Below are positions 43,118-51,191 of a stretch of 64,000 bases of DNA, one piece after another (the stretch's first letter is position 1; each line of letters opens with the position of its first letter). The stretch spans positions 372,001 through 436,000 of the forward strand of contig JAWKHS010000004.1 of assembly GCA_041394705.1 (NCBI GenBank). Reading direction: 5' to 3'. The notes below the pieces were generated by a model, which saw only the letters and a list, made by a program, of their open reading frames with translations, did not search any database and was not told the DNA's origin. Made by a program: the position numbers and the translations under genes. This DNA is from Vicinamibacterales bacterium (GTDB lineage Bacteria > Acidobacteriota > Vicinamibacteria > Vicinamibacterales > UBA2999).

Positions 43118-43958
43118 AGAGGGCCGCGGCCGTGGCCGCCATGTAGAGGATGCCGACGTATCCGTTCAGGTTGAACGCCTCCGCCGCCCTGGACAGGTCC
43201 CGCGCCGTCACGATCGACTGCTCGTACGCCAGCAGTCCCGCCACGAGCGCGACGCCAGCGAGATAGAGGGGCCCAAGCGGCACCACGAGCGCGAGCGACG
43301 CCATCACGAGGACGGTCGCCGCGTGCAGCAGTCGAGACAAGGTCAGGGCGGCGGCGATGCCGAAGCGCACGGGAATCGACTTGAGGCCGTGTGCACGGTC
43401 GAACGCCTCGTCCTGGCACGCGTAGATGATGTCGAATCCCGCCACCCAGAGGCCGATCGCGAGTCCAAGCAGCCACGGCGCCCACGCCAGGCCGCCGCCG
43501 ACTGCGAGCCAGCCGCCCACGGGTGCGACGGCCATCGCCAGCCCCAGGAAGGCCTGCGTGTAGTAGGTGTAGCGCTTGGCGACCGAGTACCAGCCGACGA
43601 TGAGGAGCGCCAGGGGCGAGAGCCACCCGCACAAGGCGCTGATCTGGAACGCCGCCGCGACGAACACGATGGACGCGATGGCGACGAACACCCAGGCGTC
43701 ACGGACCGACAGCGCGCCGCGCGGCAACTCACGGGCCGCCGTGCGCGGGTTGAGCGCATCGAAGCGCGCGTCGACGATCCGGTTGAACCCCATGGCGGCG
43801 CTCCGGGCCGCCACCATGCACACGACGATCCCCGCGAGGGAGCGCCACGAGGGAGCCGACTCGCGCGAGGCGAGCAGCGCTCCGGTGAAGGCGAACGGCA
43901 GCGCGAAGACCGTGTGACTGGCCCGGATGAACCGGAGATAGGTGGTCGGCGACGCCAT
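43107..43958 (-). CDS. UbiA-family prenyltransferase, probable menaquinone MqnP
   Basis: A 283-residue integral membrane enzyme of the UbiA fold with about eight hydrophobic helices. The two Asp-rich Mg/prenyl-diphosphate motifs are NRIVDARFDALNPRT (about 60-74) and DIIYACQDEAFDRAHGLKSIP (about 175-195). Given the mqnA/mqnC neighbours, it most likely prenylates 1,4-dihydroxy-6-naphthoate (the MqnP role), although sequence alone cannot separate this from 4-hydroxybenzoate prenyltransferase. Its ATG shares one base with the amidohydrolase stop (TGATG), so translation is coupled. Confidence 0.92.
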   Translation of the reverse strand: MASPTTYLRFIRASHTVFALPFAFTGALLASRESAPSWRSLAGIVVCMVAARSAAMGFNRIVDARFDALNPRTAARELPRGALSVRDAWVFVAIASIVFVAAAFQISALCGWLSPLALLIVGWYSVAKRYTYYTQAFLGLAMAVAPVGGWLAVGGGLAWAPWLLGLAIGLWVAGFDIIYACQDEAFDRAHGLKSIPVRFGIAAALTLSRLLHAATVLVMASLALVVPLGPLYLAGVALVAGLLAYEQSIVTARDLSRAAEAFNLNGYVGILYMAATAAALYVG

Positions 43959-45217
43959 CAGACTGCCGTCTCATGGTAACCGCCCAGCCCGAGGACATGC
44001 ACCGACGCCGCGTCCACGCCGGCGAGCAGCGCCTCCTCCGCATCGGAGACCCCGGCCGGCAGGTCGACCGCCACCAAGACCGCGCGCTTCCCTACCTCCA
44101 GCGCCCCGTACTCGTCGCCGAGGCCGAGGGCGTGGGCGCCGCCCGACGTGGCCGCCGCCAGCAGCCGACGGGCCGGCGCCTCGGGCGCCGCTGCCCGGAG
44201 TGCCGCCAACTCGCCGAACAGGTTCAGATCGGGCACGCTCGCGAGGCTGTCGGTTCCCACCGCGAGCCGCACGCCGGAGGCGAGGAAGCGCGCGACCGGT
44301 GGATCGCCGACGCCGACCCATCGGTTGCTCCGCGGACACGTCACCAGCGTGACGTCGTTGGCGGCCAGCCGCTCGAGCTCCGCGTCGGTGAGGTGCACGC
44401 CGTGTACGGCCAGCGCGCCGGGGCCGAGCACTCCCAGGTCGCAGAGATAGTCGCCGGGCCCGCGTCCCGGCGCCTGCCAGTCCTGTCGCCAGGCGCCGAG
44501 CTCGCCGAGGCGGGTCTTCCAGGGACCGGATCCATCGGCCAGCAGCCGCACCTCTTCAGGGGATTCGGCGAGGTGCACGCTCGTGGTCGGGCGCCGTGCC
44601 TCGCGCACGGCGTCGCGGATCGCTTCGAAGAGCTCCGCGGAGACGGAAAAGGGCGCATGCGGCGCGACCGCGATCCGCACGTCACGCGACGCCAGGCCCA
44701 CGTGCCGCGCCCGCGCCGCCTCGACGACACCGGCGCCGTCGGTCACGCGAAAGCCGAGGAGTTCGTGGAAGACCACCGCCGGCATGGCGGCCTCCGCCAG
44801 GAACGGCGGTGTGATCAACGCGTTGGCGATGTCGCCGAATGCGACCGTCCCGCTGGCCGCGGCCTCGGCGATCGCCTCGCGGATGGGGCCCGCGACGGCC
44901 GGATCGCGGGCGTCCTCGACGCCGCGACGCAGCGCCATCAGGCGTCCCACCCAGGTCAGGAAGTCCGCCGCCGGCGGCACGCGGCCTCTGAGCCACGACA
45001 GCTCCAGGTGGGTGTGCGCGTTCACGAGACCCGGCACGATGGCAGCGCCGCCCACGTCCCGCACCTCGCGCGCGGGCGGAGCGTCGTGTCCCCGCCCCAC
45101 CGCCGTGATGCGGCCTCGGCTGACGGCGACCCACCCGTCCTGCAGGGGCGGGGTCGCGATGGGACACACCCACGCGGCCCGGACGAGGACGTCGGCGAGG
45201 TCCGGCTGCCCGTGCAC
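43958..45217 (-). CDS. Amidohydrolase, probable aminodeoxyfutalosine deaminase
   Basis: A 419-residue metal-dependent hydrolase of the ATZ/TRZ (cytosine-deaminase-like) group. Metal ligands are NAHTHLELSWL, APHAPFS, SVHLAESPEEV and GTDSLASVPDLN. The GTG at 45217 is 5 bases past the mqnC stop and is the first start giving the beta-sandwich opening (ADVLVRAAWVCPIATPP). Its place between mqnC and the prenyltransferase fits the aminodeoxyfutalosine deaminase (MqnX-type) needed when chorismate is converted through aminofutalosine. The substrate is inferred from context only; the fold call is strong. Confidence 0.82.
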   Translation of the reverse strand: MHGQPDLADVLVRAAWVCPIATPPLQDGWVAVSRGRITAVGRGHDAPPAREVRDVGGAAIVPGLVNAHTHLELSWLRGRVPPAADFLTWVGRLMALRRGVEDARDPAVAGPIREAIAEAAASGTVAFGDIANALITPPFLAEAAMPAVVFHELLGFRVTDGAGVVEAARARHVGLASRDVRIAVAPHAPFSVSAELFEAIRDAVREARRPTTSVHLAESPEEVRLLADGSGPWKTRLGELGAWRQDWQAPGRGPGDYLCDLGVLGPGALAVHGVHLTDAELERLAANDVTLVTCPRSNRWVGVGDPPVARFLASGVRLAVGTDSLASVPDLNLFGELAALRAAAPEAPARRLLAAATSGGAHALGLGDEYGALEVGKRAVLVAVDLPAGVSDAEEALLAGVDAASVHVLGLGGYHETAV

Positions 45218-45222
45218 GCCGG

Positions 45223-46455
45223 TCAGGCCACCGGCGACTGCGGCGGGAGCTGTCCGCGCTGGCGCTTGCCGGCGGCACTCCTGGCCTGGTAGCGCTGCAG
45301 TTCGTCCGGCACCGAGTCGTCCCCGGCCCCGCGCGCGGTCGCGAGCGAGAGCACCCTCGGCACCTCGCGCTGGCGGAAGACCGGCGTGCCGAGGCGTTCG
45401 TAGTGCATGGTACGGCGGGACGCCGAGAAGCCCGCGTTCTCGATGTTGCGGACGACCTCGAACTCGTCCATGCAGAACTCGGCGCCGGCGGCACGCACGA
45501 CGTTCTCCTCGATCATCACGCTGCCCATGTCGTTGGCGCCGTAGGCGAGGCTCAGCTGCCCGACCTTGCCGCCCTGCGTCACCCACGAGGCCTGGAGGTT
45601 CTCGAAGTTGTCCAGGACGAGCCGCGCGATCGCCAGCGTGCGCAGGTACTCGAGGCCGGTCGCCTCCTCTCCCCCGCGCTCGGTGTGCTCGGGCTGGTAG
45701 CTCCAGGTGATGAACGCCGTGAAGCCACCCGTCTCGTCCTGGAGCGAACGCAGGCGCAGCAGGTGCTCGAGACGCTCTTCGTCCGTCTCGACCGTGCCGT
45801 ACATCATGGTGGCCGTGGTGCGGAGACCCGCGCGGTGCACGTCGCGCATCACGCCCAGCCACTCGTCGGCCGTCGCTTTGCCGTAACAGTTCAGGAGCTT
45901 GCGCACACGGTCCACCAGGATCTCGGCGCCGCCGCCCGGCACGCTGTCGAGGCCGGCCGCGACCAGCCGCTCGACGATGGCCGGCACCGGCAGCCTCGAC
46001 GTGCGCGACAGGTGCAGGATCTCGGGCGGCGAGAGTGCGTGCAGCCGGAAGTCCGGGAAGGCGGCCTTGATGCCACGGAAGAGATCCTCGTACCACTCGA
46101 TCGGCAGATCGGGGTTGTGGCCGCCCTGCAGCAGCAGCTGGTTGCCGCCCAACGCGATCGTCTCGGCGATCTTCCGGTGGATCTCCTCGAAACCGAGGAC
46201 GTAGCCGTCGGCGTGTCCGACCGGCCGGTAGAACGCGCAGAAGTTGCACCGCGCCACGCACACGTTCGTGTAGTTGACGTTGCGGTCGATGATGTAGGTG
46301 ACCACGCCGTCGGGATGCTTGCGCCGGCGGACCGCGTCGGCCATGCGGCCCAGCCACGGCGTCGGCGCCTCGCGGTAGAGCCACAACGCCTCGCCGGCGG
46401 AGAGCCGGCCTCCGTCCAGGATCCTGGCGCCGAGCGCGTCGAGACTGAAGGCCAT
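45223..46455 (-). CDS. mqnC: Cyclic dehypoxanthinyl futalosine synthase (radical SAM)
   Basis: Radical SAM enzyme that cyclises dehypoxanthine futalosine in the futalosine route to menaquinone. The 410-residue protein has the 4Fe-4S triad in CVARCNFCAF (about 71-78). HADGYVLGFEEI, GGNQLLLQGGHNPDLPIEWYED and GGGAEILVDRVRKLL follow. GYTNVC-type NVNYTNVC leads into the cluster, and FITWSYQPEHTERGG ends the core. The paired mqnA lies upstream with TGATG overlap. All three cluster cysteines are present, in contrast to the neighbouring MqnE-like protein. Confidence 0.95.
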   Translation of the reverse strand: MAFSLDALGARILDGGRLSAGEALWLYREAPTPWLGRMADAVRRRKHPDGVVTYIIDRNVNYTNVCVARCNFCAFYRPVGHADGYVLGFEEIHRKIAETIALGGNQLLLQGGHNPDLPIEWYEDLFRGIKAAFPDFRLHALSPPEILHLSRTSRLPVPAIVERLVAAGLDSVPGGGAEILVDRVRKLLNCYGKATADEWLGVMRDVHRAGLRTTATMMYGTVETDEERLEHLLRLRSLQDETGGFTAFITWSYQPEHTERGGEEATGLEYLRTLAIARLVLDNFENLQASWVTQGGKVGQLSLAYGANDMGSVMIEENVVRAAGAEFCMDEFEVVRNIENAGFSASRRTMHYERLGTPVFRQREVPRVLSLATARGAGDDSVPDELQRYQARSAAGKRQRGQLPPQSPVA

Positions 46456-47246
46456 CAGTAGAAATGCAGCGGCCGCGTGCCGGGGACGAGCCCGGTCTCG
46501 GCGGCCAGCGCGAAAAAGCGCTCCAGCCCCGCCCGTTCCCGGGGCCCGAACGCGTATCGGAGATTATCACGCAGGTAGGAGGCCAGCACCGCGGCTCGAT
46601 CGGCATCGCCGGCCGCCGCTTCCTCGGCCATCGCGTCGATGCCCGCCAGGCCGCGGTCGCGCGCCTCGGCCAGCGCGCGGAGGTGAGCGGGACCGAGCGC
46701 ACCCGGACGGCCCGCCCAGGCCGCGTACACGAACGGCAGGCCCGTCAGCTCGCGCCACGCCTCGCCCAGGTCCACCTTCTCGACGCCCGCCGCCGCCGCA
46801 TCGACGTCGAGCGCCGGATCGCCGATGACGACGGCGGCATCCGCGTCAACGAGCATCGACTGGAGGGGCGGCGCCGCGGGCACCATCTCCGGCGAGATGC
46901 CCCAGTGGACCCGGCACAGCACGCGGGTCAGGGCCACCGAGGTCCGCGAACTGGTATCGAGCGCAAGGCGCCGCACCCTGCGCAGGGGCACCCGCGTGAA
47001 CACGGCCACGGAGAGGATCGGGCCGTCGGACCCAATCGCCATGTCCGGCACCAGGCGGTAGTCCCCGCGCAGATATTCGATGGCCGGCACGAGCCCGATG
47101 TCCACCTGGCCCGTGTGGAGCCGCTCGGCGCACGCCGACGGCAGATCGACGCGCACGTCGAACAGCTGCGGCAGCCTGTCGAGCCCCTCGACCAGCGGCC
47201 GGGCGTTGAGGAAGGAGACGGCGCTCAGTCGGACCGGCGGCGTCAT
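46455..47246 (-). CDS. mqnA: Chorismate dehydratase
   Basis: Removes water from chorismate, the first step of the futalosine menaquinone pathway. The 263-residue periplasmic-binding-protein-like fold starts VRLSAVSFLNARPLVEGL. It has SACAERLHTGQVDIGLVPAIEYLRG and LDTSSRTSVALTRVLC, then VIGDPALD and DLGEAWRELTGLPFVYAAW. The ATG at 47246 overlaps the stop of the MqnE-like gene (ATGA). Length and motifs are typical of MqnA. Confidence 0.95.
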   Translation of the reverse strand: MTPPVRLSAVSFLNARPLVEGLDRLPQLFDVRVDLPSACAERLHTGQVDIGLVPAIEYLRGDYRLVPDMAIGSDGPILSVAVFTRVPLRRVRRLALDTSSRTSVALTRVLCRVHWGISPEMVPAAPPLQSMLVDADAAVVIGDPALDVDAAAAGVEKVDLGEAWRELTGLPFVYAAWAGRPGALGPAHLRALAEARDRGLAGIDAMAEEAAAGDADRAAVLASYLRDNLRYAFGPRERAGLERFFALAAETGLVPGTRPLHFY

Positions 47247-48130
47247 GCGGTGACGCGGCGGTGCCGCGCGTCCCGCTCGGCGGCAACGAGGCCGGCGGCC
47301 GCGATGTTCCGCAACACCTCGGCGAGCGGCGCCCGGCGCGGCCCCCGCACGGCATCGTCCTCGGCCGACACCGCGTCGAGGTCGTCCGCGCCGACGGTCA
47401 GCGCCACTTGGGCCAGCTTCGGCCCGTAGCGCATCCAGTCCACCTGGATCGACGCCACCTGCTCCAGCGCGATGCGCGCGAGCGCCACCGTCCGGACGTC
47501 GTCGAAACCCGTCGTGGGCGTGGACGCGTCCTGGACACGCGGCAGCGGGGCGACCACGTCGATCCCGCCCACTGCGTCGACGAGGGCCCGGGCTGCCAGC
47601 AGCCAGGACACGCGGTCGGCGGGCGCCCGCTCGGCACCCAGGACGCGGGCCACGAGCCCCGCACGGCGGACCGCGTCCACGAGTTCGACGGCCTCCGGGC
47701 CGACCTCCACCCAGGCCAGCTCGTCGAGTCCAGCCCTGGCCAGTTCCGCCGCCACCGGCGCGCCCCCGAGACGGCCGATGTCGGCTGTCGAGAAACCGCG
47801 GACGGCGCGCTCGCCGGCGAGCGACCGGGCGCGGCGCACCGCGTCGAGCGTCGCGTCCACCGCGCCGGGGGCGCCGACCAGCCGGACCTCGCGAGCGGCC
47901 GCCGGCGGCGCTCCCCATTCCGCCGCCCGATCGAGCGGCAGTTCGGACACGCGGACGAACGTGGCCGTCGTGCCGTGGCGACGCCTCCGCGCCTCGTCCG
48001 CGAGCGACCCGAGGGTCAGGATGTCGGTCAGCCCTGCGAGCTCGCCAATGACGCCCTCGTCCAGGCGCCGCCCTTCCCGAGCCGTCTCCGCGACGTCCGA
48101 CCGGATCGATGCAGTGGAATCAACCGACAT
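47243..48130 (-). CDS. MqnE-like protein without the radical SAM cysteines (pseudoenzyme)
   Basis: A 295-residue protein that resembles aminofutalosine synthase MqnE from end to end but contains no cysteine. The N-terminal helix (LTDILTLGSLADEARRRRHG, 34-53) and strand TATFVRV (55-61) match the run-up to the MqnE cluster site. There MqnE proteins have a CxxxCxxC loop, and this one reads SELPLDRAAEWG. Later parts also fit: FSTADI (113-118), ARAGLDEL (131-138), TTGFDDVRTVALARIALEQ and YGPKLAQVALTVGADDLD (235-252). It cannot bind a 4Fe-4S cluster by that site, so it is probably non-catalytic, perhaps a partner of MqnA/MqnC. It overlaps mqnA (ATGA) and the upstream oxidoreductase (11 bases). No frameshift or in-frame stop is seen. 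Confidence 0.72.
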   Translation of the reverse strand: MSVDSTASIRSDVAETAREGRRLDEGVIGELAGLTDILTLGSLADEARRRRHGTTATFVRVSELPLDRAAEWGAPPAAAREVRLVGAPGAVDATLDAVRRARSLAGERAVRGFSTADIGRLGGAPVAAELARAGLDELAWVEVGPEAVELVDAVRRAGLVARVLGAERAPADRVSWLLAARALVDAVGGIDVVAPLPRVQDASTPTTGFDDVRTVALARIALEQVASIQVDWMRYGPKLAQVALTVGADDLDAVSAEDDAVRGPRRAPLAEVLRNIAAAGLVAAERDARHRRVTA

Positions 48131-49058
48131 GAGCCATGCGCTCCACGATGAGTGTTGCCAGGGCGAGCGCCGCGCGCCCCTGTTCGCCTGTCACGATGGG
48201 CGGCCGGTCCTCTCGGACGGCGCCGATGAAGTCCTCCAGCTCGCGCTTGAGCGGCTCGTCGCGCTCGATGTCGAGCTTCCCTCCGACGATCGACGGACGC
48301 CCGTCCGGCACCGGCGCCAGCGTCCAATGCTCGACCTCCTGAGCGGCGTAGTCGATGGACAGGTAGCTCTGGGGCTGGAAGAAGCGGATCTTTCGCACGC
48401 GGTCGCGGCTGATGCGGCTCGCCGTGAGGTTGGCGATACAGCCGTTCTCGAAGCGGACCCGGACGTTGGCGATGTCGATGCGCGGCGTCAGCACCGGCAC
48501 GCCCACGGCCTCGACGCTCGCCACCGGCGAGTCGACGATGGAAAGCAGCAGGTCGAGGTCGTGGATCATCAGGTCGAAGACCACGTCGATGTCCAGGCTG
48601 CGCTCGGGGAACGTGCCAAGGCGATGCGCCTCGATGAACCGTGGCTCGTGCAGGTGGGCGCGGGCCGCTGCGACGGCAGGGTTGAAGCGCTCCGTGTGCC
48701 CCACGCCCAGGCGCACGCCGCGCGAAGCCGCGGCGGCGACCAGCGCGTCGGCCTCCGCGACCGATCGCGCGAGCGGCTTCTCCACGAGGACGTGGACGCC
48801 CCGCTCCACGAGTCCCAGCCCGACCGCGACGTGTTCCTCGGTCGGCACCGCGATGGTCGCCGCATCGACCTGGCCGTCGAGCGCCCGCCAGTCCACGAGC
48901 GCCCGTGTCCCCACGGAGGCGGCGATCTCCTGGGCGCGCGCCTCCTGGAGATCCACGACGGCCACGAGCTCCACTCCGGGCATGGCGGCGAGCAGTCGGG
49001 CATGGTGTCGGCCCAGGTGCCCCACGCCCACCACCGCGACCCTGAGCGACGGGCTCAT
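48120..49058 (-). CDS. Gfo/Idh/MocA family NAD(P)-dependent oxidoreductase
   Basis: A 312-residue sugar-type dehydrogenase. The Rossmann motif is VAVVGVGHLGRHHARLLA. The active-site region has VEKPLARSVAEADAL (EKP) and HTERFNPAV, and the substrate domain shows IDVVFDLMIHDLDLLL with the usual Asp-His pair. The gene overlaps lpxI by 4 bases and lies in the lipid A group, so a nucleotide sugar such as UDP-GlcNAc is a reasonable substrate (GnnA-type 3-oxidation is known next to lpxA in some bacteria). No aminotransferase partner lies here, so this remains a hypothesis. The family is certain. Confidence 0.88.
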   Translation of the reverse strand: MSPSLRVAVVGVGHLGRHHARLLAAMPGVELVAVVDLQEARAQEIAASVGTRALVDWRALDGQVDAATIAVPTEEHVAVGLGLVERGVHVLVEKPLARSVAEADALVAAAASRGVRLGVGHTERFNPAVAAARAHLHEPRFIEAHRLGTFPERSLDIDVVFDLMIHDLDLLLSIVDSPVASVEAVGVPVLTPRIDIANVRVRFENGCIANLTASRISRDRVRKIRFFQPQSYLSIDYAAQEVEHWTLAPVPDGRPSIVGGKLDIERDEPLKRELEDFIGAVREDRPPIVTGEQGRAALALATLIVERMAHVG

Positions 49059-49885
49059 GCCTCCGCCTCCACGGGCGCCCGCCCGACGATGGTGATGCCG
49101 GCGGCGTCCGCCGCCGCGATCATCGCGGACTTGTCGAACATGAGCGCCTTCCCGGCATCGAGCGACAGCACCGTGGCGCCGGCCCGCGCCATGCCCTGCA
49201 CCGTGGCCAGCCCCACGACGGGCACGTCGAAGCGCATGTCCTGCCTGGGCTTGGCCACCTTGACGACGACCACGCCGGGCCCGGCCAGATCGGCGGCCCG
49301 CGCGATGACGGCGTCGGTGCCTTCCATCGCCTCCACGGCCACGACCGCGCTGTGCTTCACGGCGACCGTCTGGCCGATGTCCAGGCCCGCGATGACGTCG
49401 GCCATCCGATAGCCGAACGCCAGCGACGCGCGCTCCGCGTCGGTGGGCGGGCGGGCGGTCATGACGCCGGCCTCCGCGAGCAGTGGTGTCAGGAGCGTCG
49501 TCGAGTCGACGAGTTCGATGCCCCGATCGCGCATCACGTCGGCCACCGCGCCGATGATGGCGTCGGTGTTGCGGCTGGCGAGCTTCGTCAGGAGGCTCAT
49601 GAAGGTGAGGTCCGGCACCACACCGAACAGCTTCGTGTGCTTGACCTGTCCAGCCATGACCGCGTGCGTCACGCCGGCGTCCTGCAGGATCGACAGGCAG
49701 CGTCCCAGGTGCCCCAGCGACACGCGGTGGATCGGCACGGGCACGGGCGTCGCCGCCGCGGCTTCCAGATCGGCGTCGGCCTCTTCCTTCACCGCGACGA
49801 TCGTCACGTCGTGGCCCAGGCTCCGGGCCGCCTCGAGCACGAGGAACGGGAATCGGCCGTTGCCGGCGAGCAGCCCCAGCTTCAC
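49055..49885 (-). CDS. lpxI: UDP-2,3-diacylglucosamine pyrophosphatase LpxI
   Basis: Hydrolyses UDP-2,3-diacylglucosamine to lipid X in the Raetz pathway; it is the non-LpxH type. The 276 residues start from GTG with KLGLLAGNGRFPFLVLEAAR. HAVMAGQVKHTKLFGVVPD and RNTDAIIGAVADVMRDRGIEL are in the middle. The C-terminal domain has AVKHSAVVAVEAMEGTDAVI and the conserved DMRFDVPVVGLATV. It follows the fabZ-lpxA fusion by 8 bases, as expected for LPS genes. Confidence 0.94.
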   Translation of the reverse strand: MKLGLLAGNGRFPFLVLEAARSLGHDVTIVAVKEEADADLEAAAATPVPVPIHRVSLGHLGRCLSILQDAGVTHAVMAGQVKHTKLFGVVPDLTFMSLLTKLASRNTDAIIGAVADVMRDRGIELVDSTTLLTPLLAEAGVMTARPPTDAERASLAFGYRMADVIAGLDIGQTVAVKHSAVVAVEAMEGTDAVIARAADLAGPGVVVVKVAKPRQDMRFDVPVVGLATVQGMARAGATVLSLDAGKALMFDKSAMIAAADAAGITIVGRAPVEAEA

Positions 49886-49893
49886 GTCTGGCG

Positions 49894-51141
49894 TCAGTCG
49901 TCCGACTCGTCGAGGCGGCGGCTGACGCGCCCCAGCGTGACGCCCCGGACGGAGGACTTGATGAACGACACGAGGTGATCGACCTCCGCGCACCGCAGGT
50001 CGGGGTCGTGCTCGATGGCCTCCAAGGCCTTGGCCGGACGGAGCCTCGACGTGAGGAGCAGTCGATACGCGCTCTTCAGCCTGGCGAGCACCTCTGGCGG
50101 ATACCCGCGGCGCACGAGCCCGATCGTGTTCGCGCCATAGACCTTGGCGCTGGATCGGCTGCCCACCGTCTTCGCGAACGGCAGCGCGTCCTTGGTGACC
50201 ACCGAGTACCCGCCGATGAAGGCGTCGCGCCCGACACGGCAGTACTGGTGGATGCCGGAGTACGCCGAGATCTGGGCATGATCGCCGACGGCGACATGCC
50301 CGCCCAATGTCGCGCCCGGTCCGAAGATCGTGTGGCTGCCCACCTGGCAGTCGTGCGCGACATGCGCGTAGGCCATGAACAGGTTGCCCTCGCCGATGCG
50401 GGTCTCGCCGCCGCCCCCGACCGTGCCGCGATGGATGGTCACGCACTCGCGGAACACGTTCCCCGCCCCCACGACGAGGCGGGTCGGTTCACCGCGATAC
50501 TTCAAGTCCTGAGGCGGCAGACCGATCGACGCGAACGGAAAGATCTGCGTGTCGTCCCCGATGGTGGTGTGGCCGTCGATCACGGCGGAGACGCCGACGC
50601 GCACGCGTCGTCCGAGGACCACGTGTGGTCCGATGACGGCGCCCGGCTCGACGACCGACCCGGCGCCGATCACGGCGCCCGGGTGCACGACGGCCGACGG
50701 GTGGATCGCAGCCGAATCCGACGCCGCGAGCACGAGCTGCGCCTCCATCACGACCGCACCGGCCACGCTGAGCGTGGCCTGGACGCGGGCGATCGGCCCG
50801 CGGCGCTTCACCAGGCGGACTTCCACGTCCAGTCGATCACCGGGCACCACGTGCCGGCGGAACTTCGCGTCGTCCACGCCGCGGAGGCTGACTGACGTCC
50901 CCCTCCCCGGCCGCGCGTCGCCCGTGAGCAGAGCCGTTGCTGCCTGTGTCGCCGCCTCGAGCATGAGAACCCCCGGCATGAGCGGCATGCCGGGGAAATG
51001 GCCCTGGAAGTACTCCTCGCTCGCGCTGATCGCCTTGGCGGCCGTGAGGCGGTCCACCGACGATGCCGACACGACGTCCAGCAGCGGCGCCGGAAAGCGG
51101 CCGGGGAGGTGGGCGATCAGGCTGGGAACGGGCAGCGCCAC
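49894..51141 (-). CDS. FabZ-LpxA fusion: 3-hydroxyacyl-ACP dehydratase plus UDP-GlcNAc acyltransferase
   Basis: One 415-residue frame carrying two normally separate enzymes. Residues 1-142 are FabZ, with the hot-dog fold core EEYFQGHFPGMPLMPGVLML holding active-site His48 and Glu62 (LEAATQA). From 143 on the sequence is LpxA: a left-handed hexapeptide repeat helix starting IHPSAVVHPGAVIG, the catalytic His in AHVAHDC (H263), and the helical tail (LRCAEVDHLVSFIKSS). FabZ dehydrates 3-hydroxyacyl-ACP while LpxA uses the same substrate for lipid A, so fusion places two competing users together. The GTG at 51141 is the likely start. No stop or frame change lies between the parts. Confidence 0.9.
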   Translation of the reverse strand: MALPVPSLIAHLPGRFPAPLLDVVSASSVDRLTAAKAISASEEYFQGHFPGMPLMPGVLMLEAATQAATALLTGDARPGRGTSVSLRGVDDAKFRRHVVPGDRLDVEVRLVKRRGPIARVQATLSVAGAVVMEAQLVLAASDSAAIHPSAVVHPGAVIGAGSVVEPGAVIGPHVVLGRRVRVGVSAVIDGHTTIGDDTQIFPFASIGLPPQDLKYRGEPTRLVVGAGNVFRECVTIHRGTVGGGGETRIGEGNLFMAYAHVAHDCQVGSHTIFGPGATLGGHVAVGDHAQISAYSGIHQYCRVGRDAFIGGYSVVTKDALPFAKTVGSRSSAKVYGANTIGLVRRGYPPEVLARLKSAYRLLLTSRLRPAKALEAIEHDPDLRCAEVDHLVSFIKSSVRGVTLGRVSRRLDESDD

Positions 51142-51191
51142 GGGGTGGGACGCGCAGCCCCACCGATGGGGCTGCGACGACTCGGAGCGGG

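Noticed and set aside
46455..47918. A longer frame that extends MqnA about 220 residues upstream through the MqnE-like gene
   Set aside because: The extension is Arg/Gly-rich and antisense-like in composition; the MqnE-like protein in the other frame is clearly the real product, and the ATG at 47246 is a normal mqnA start.
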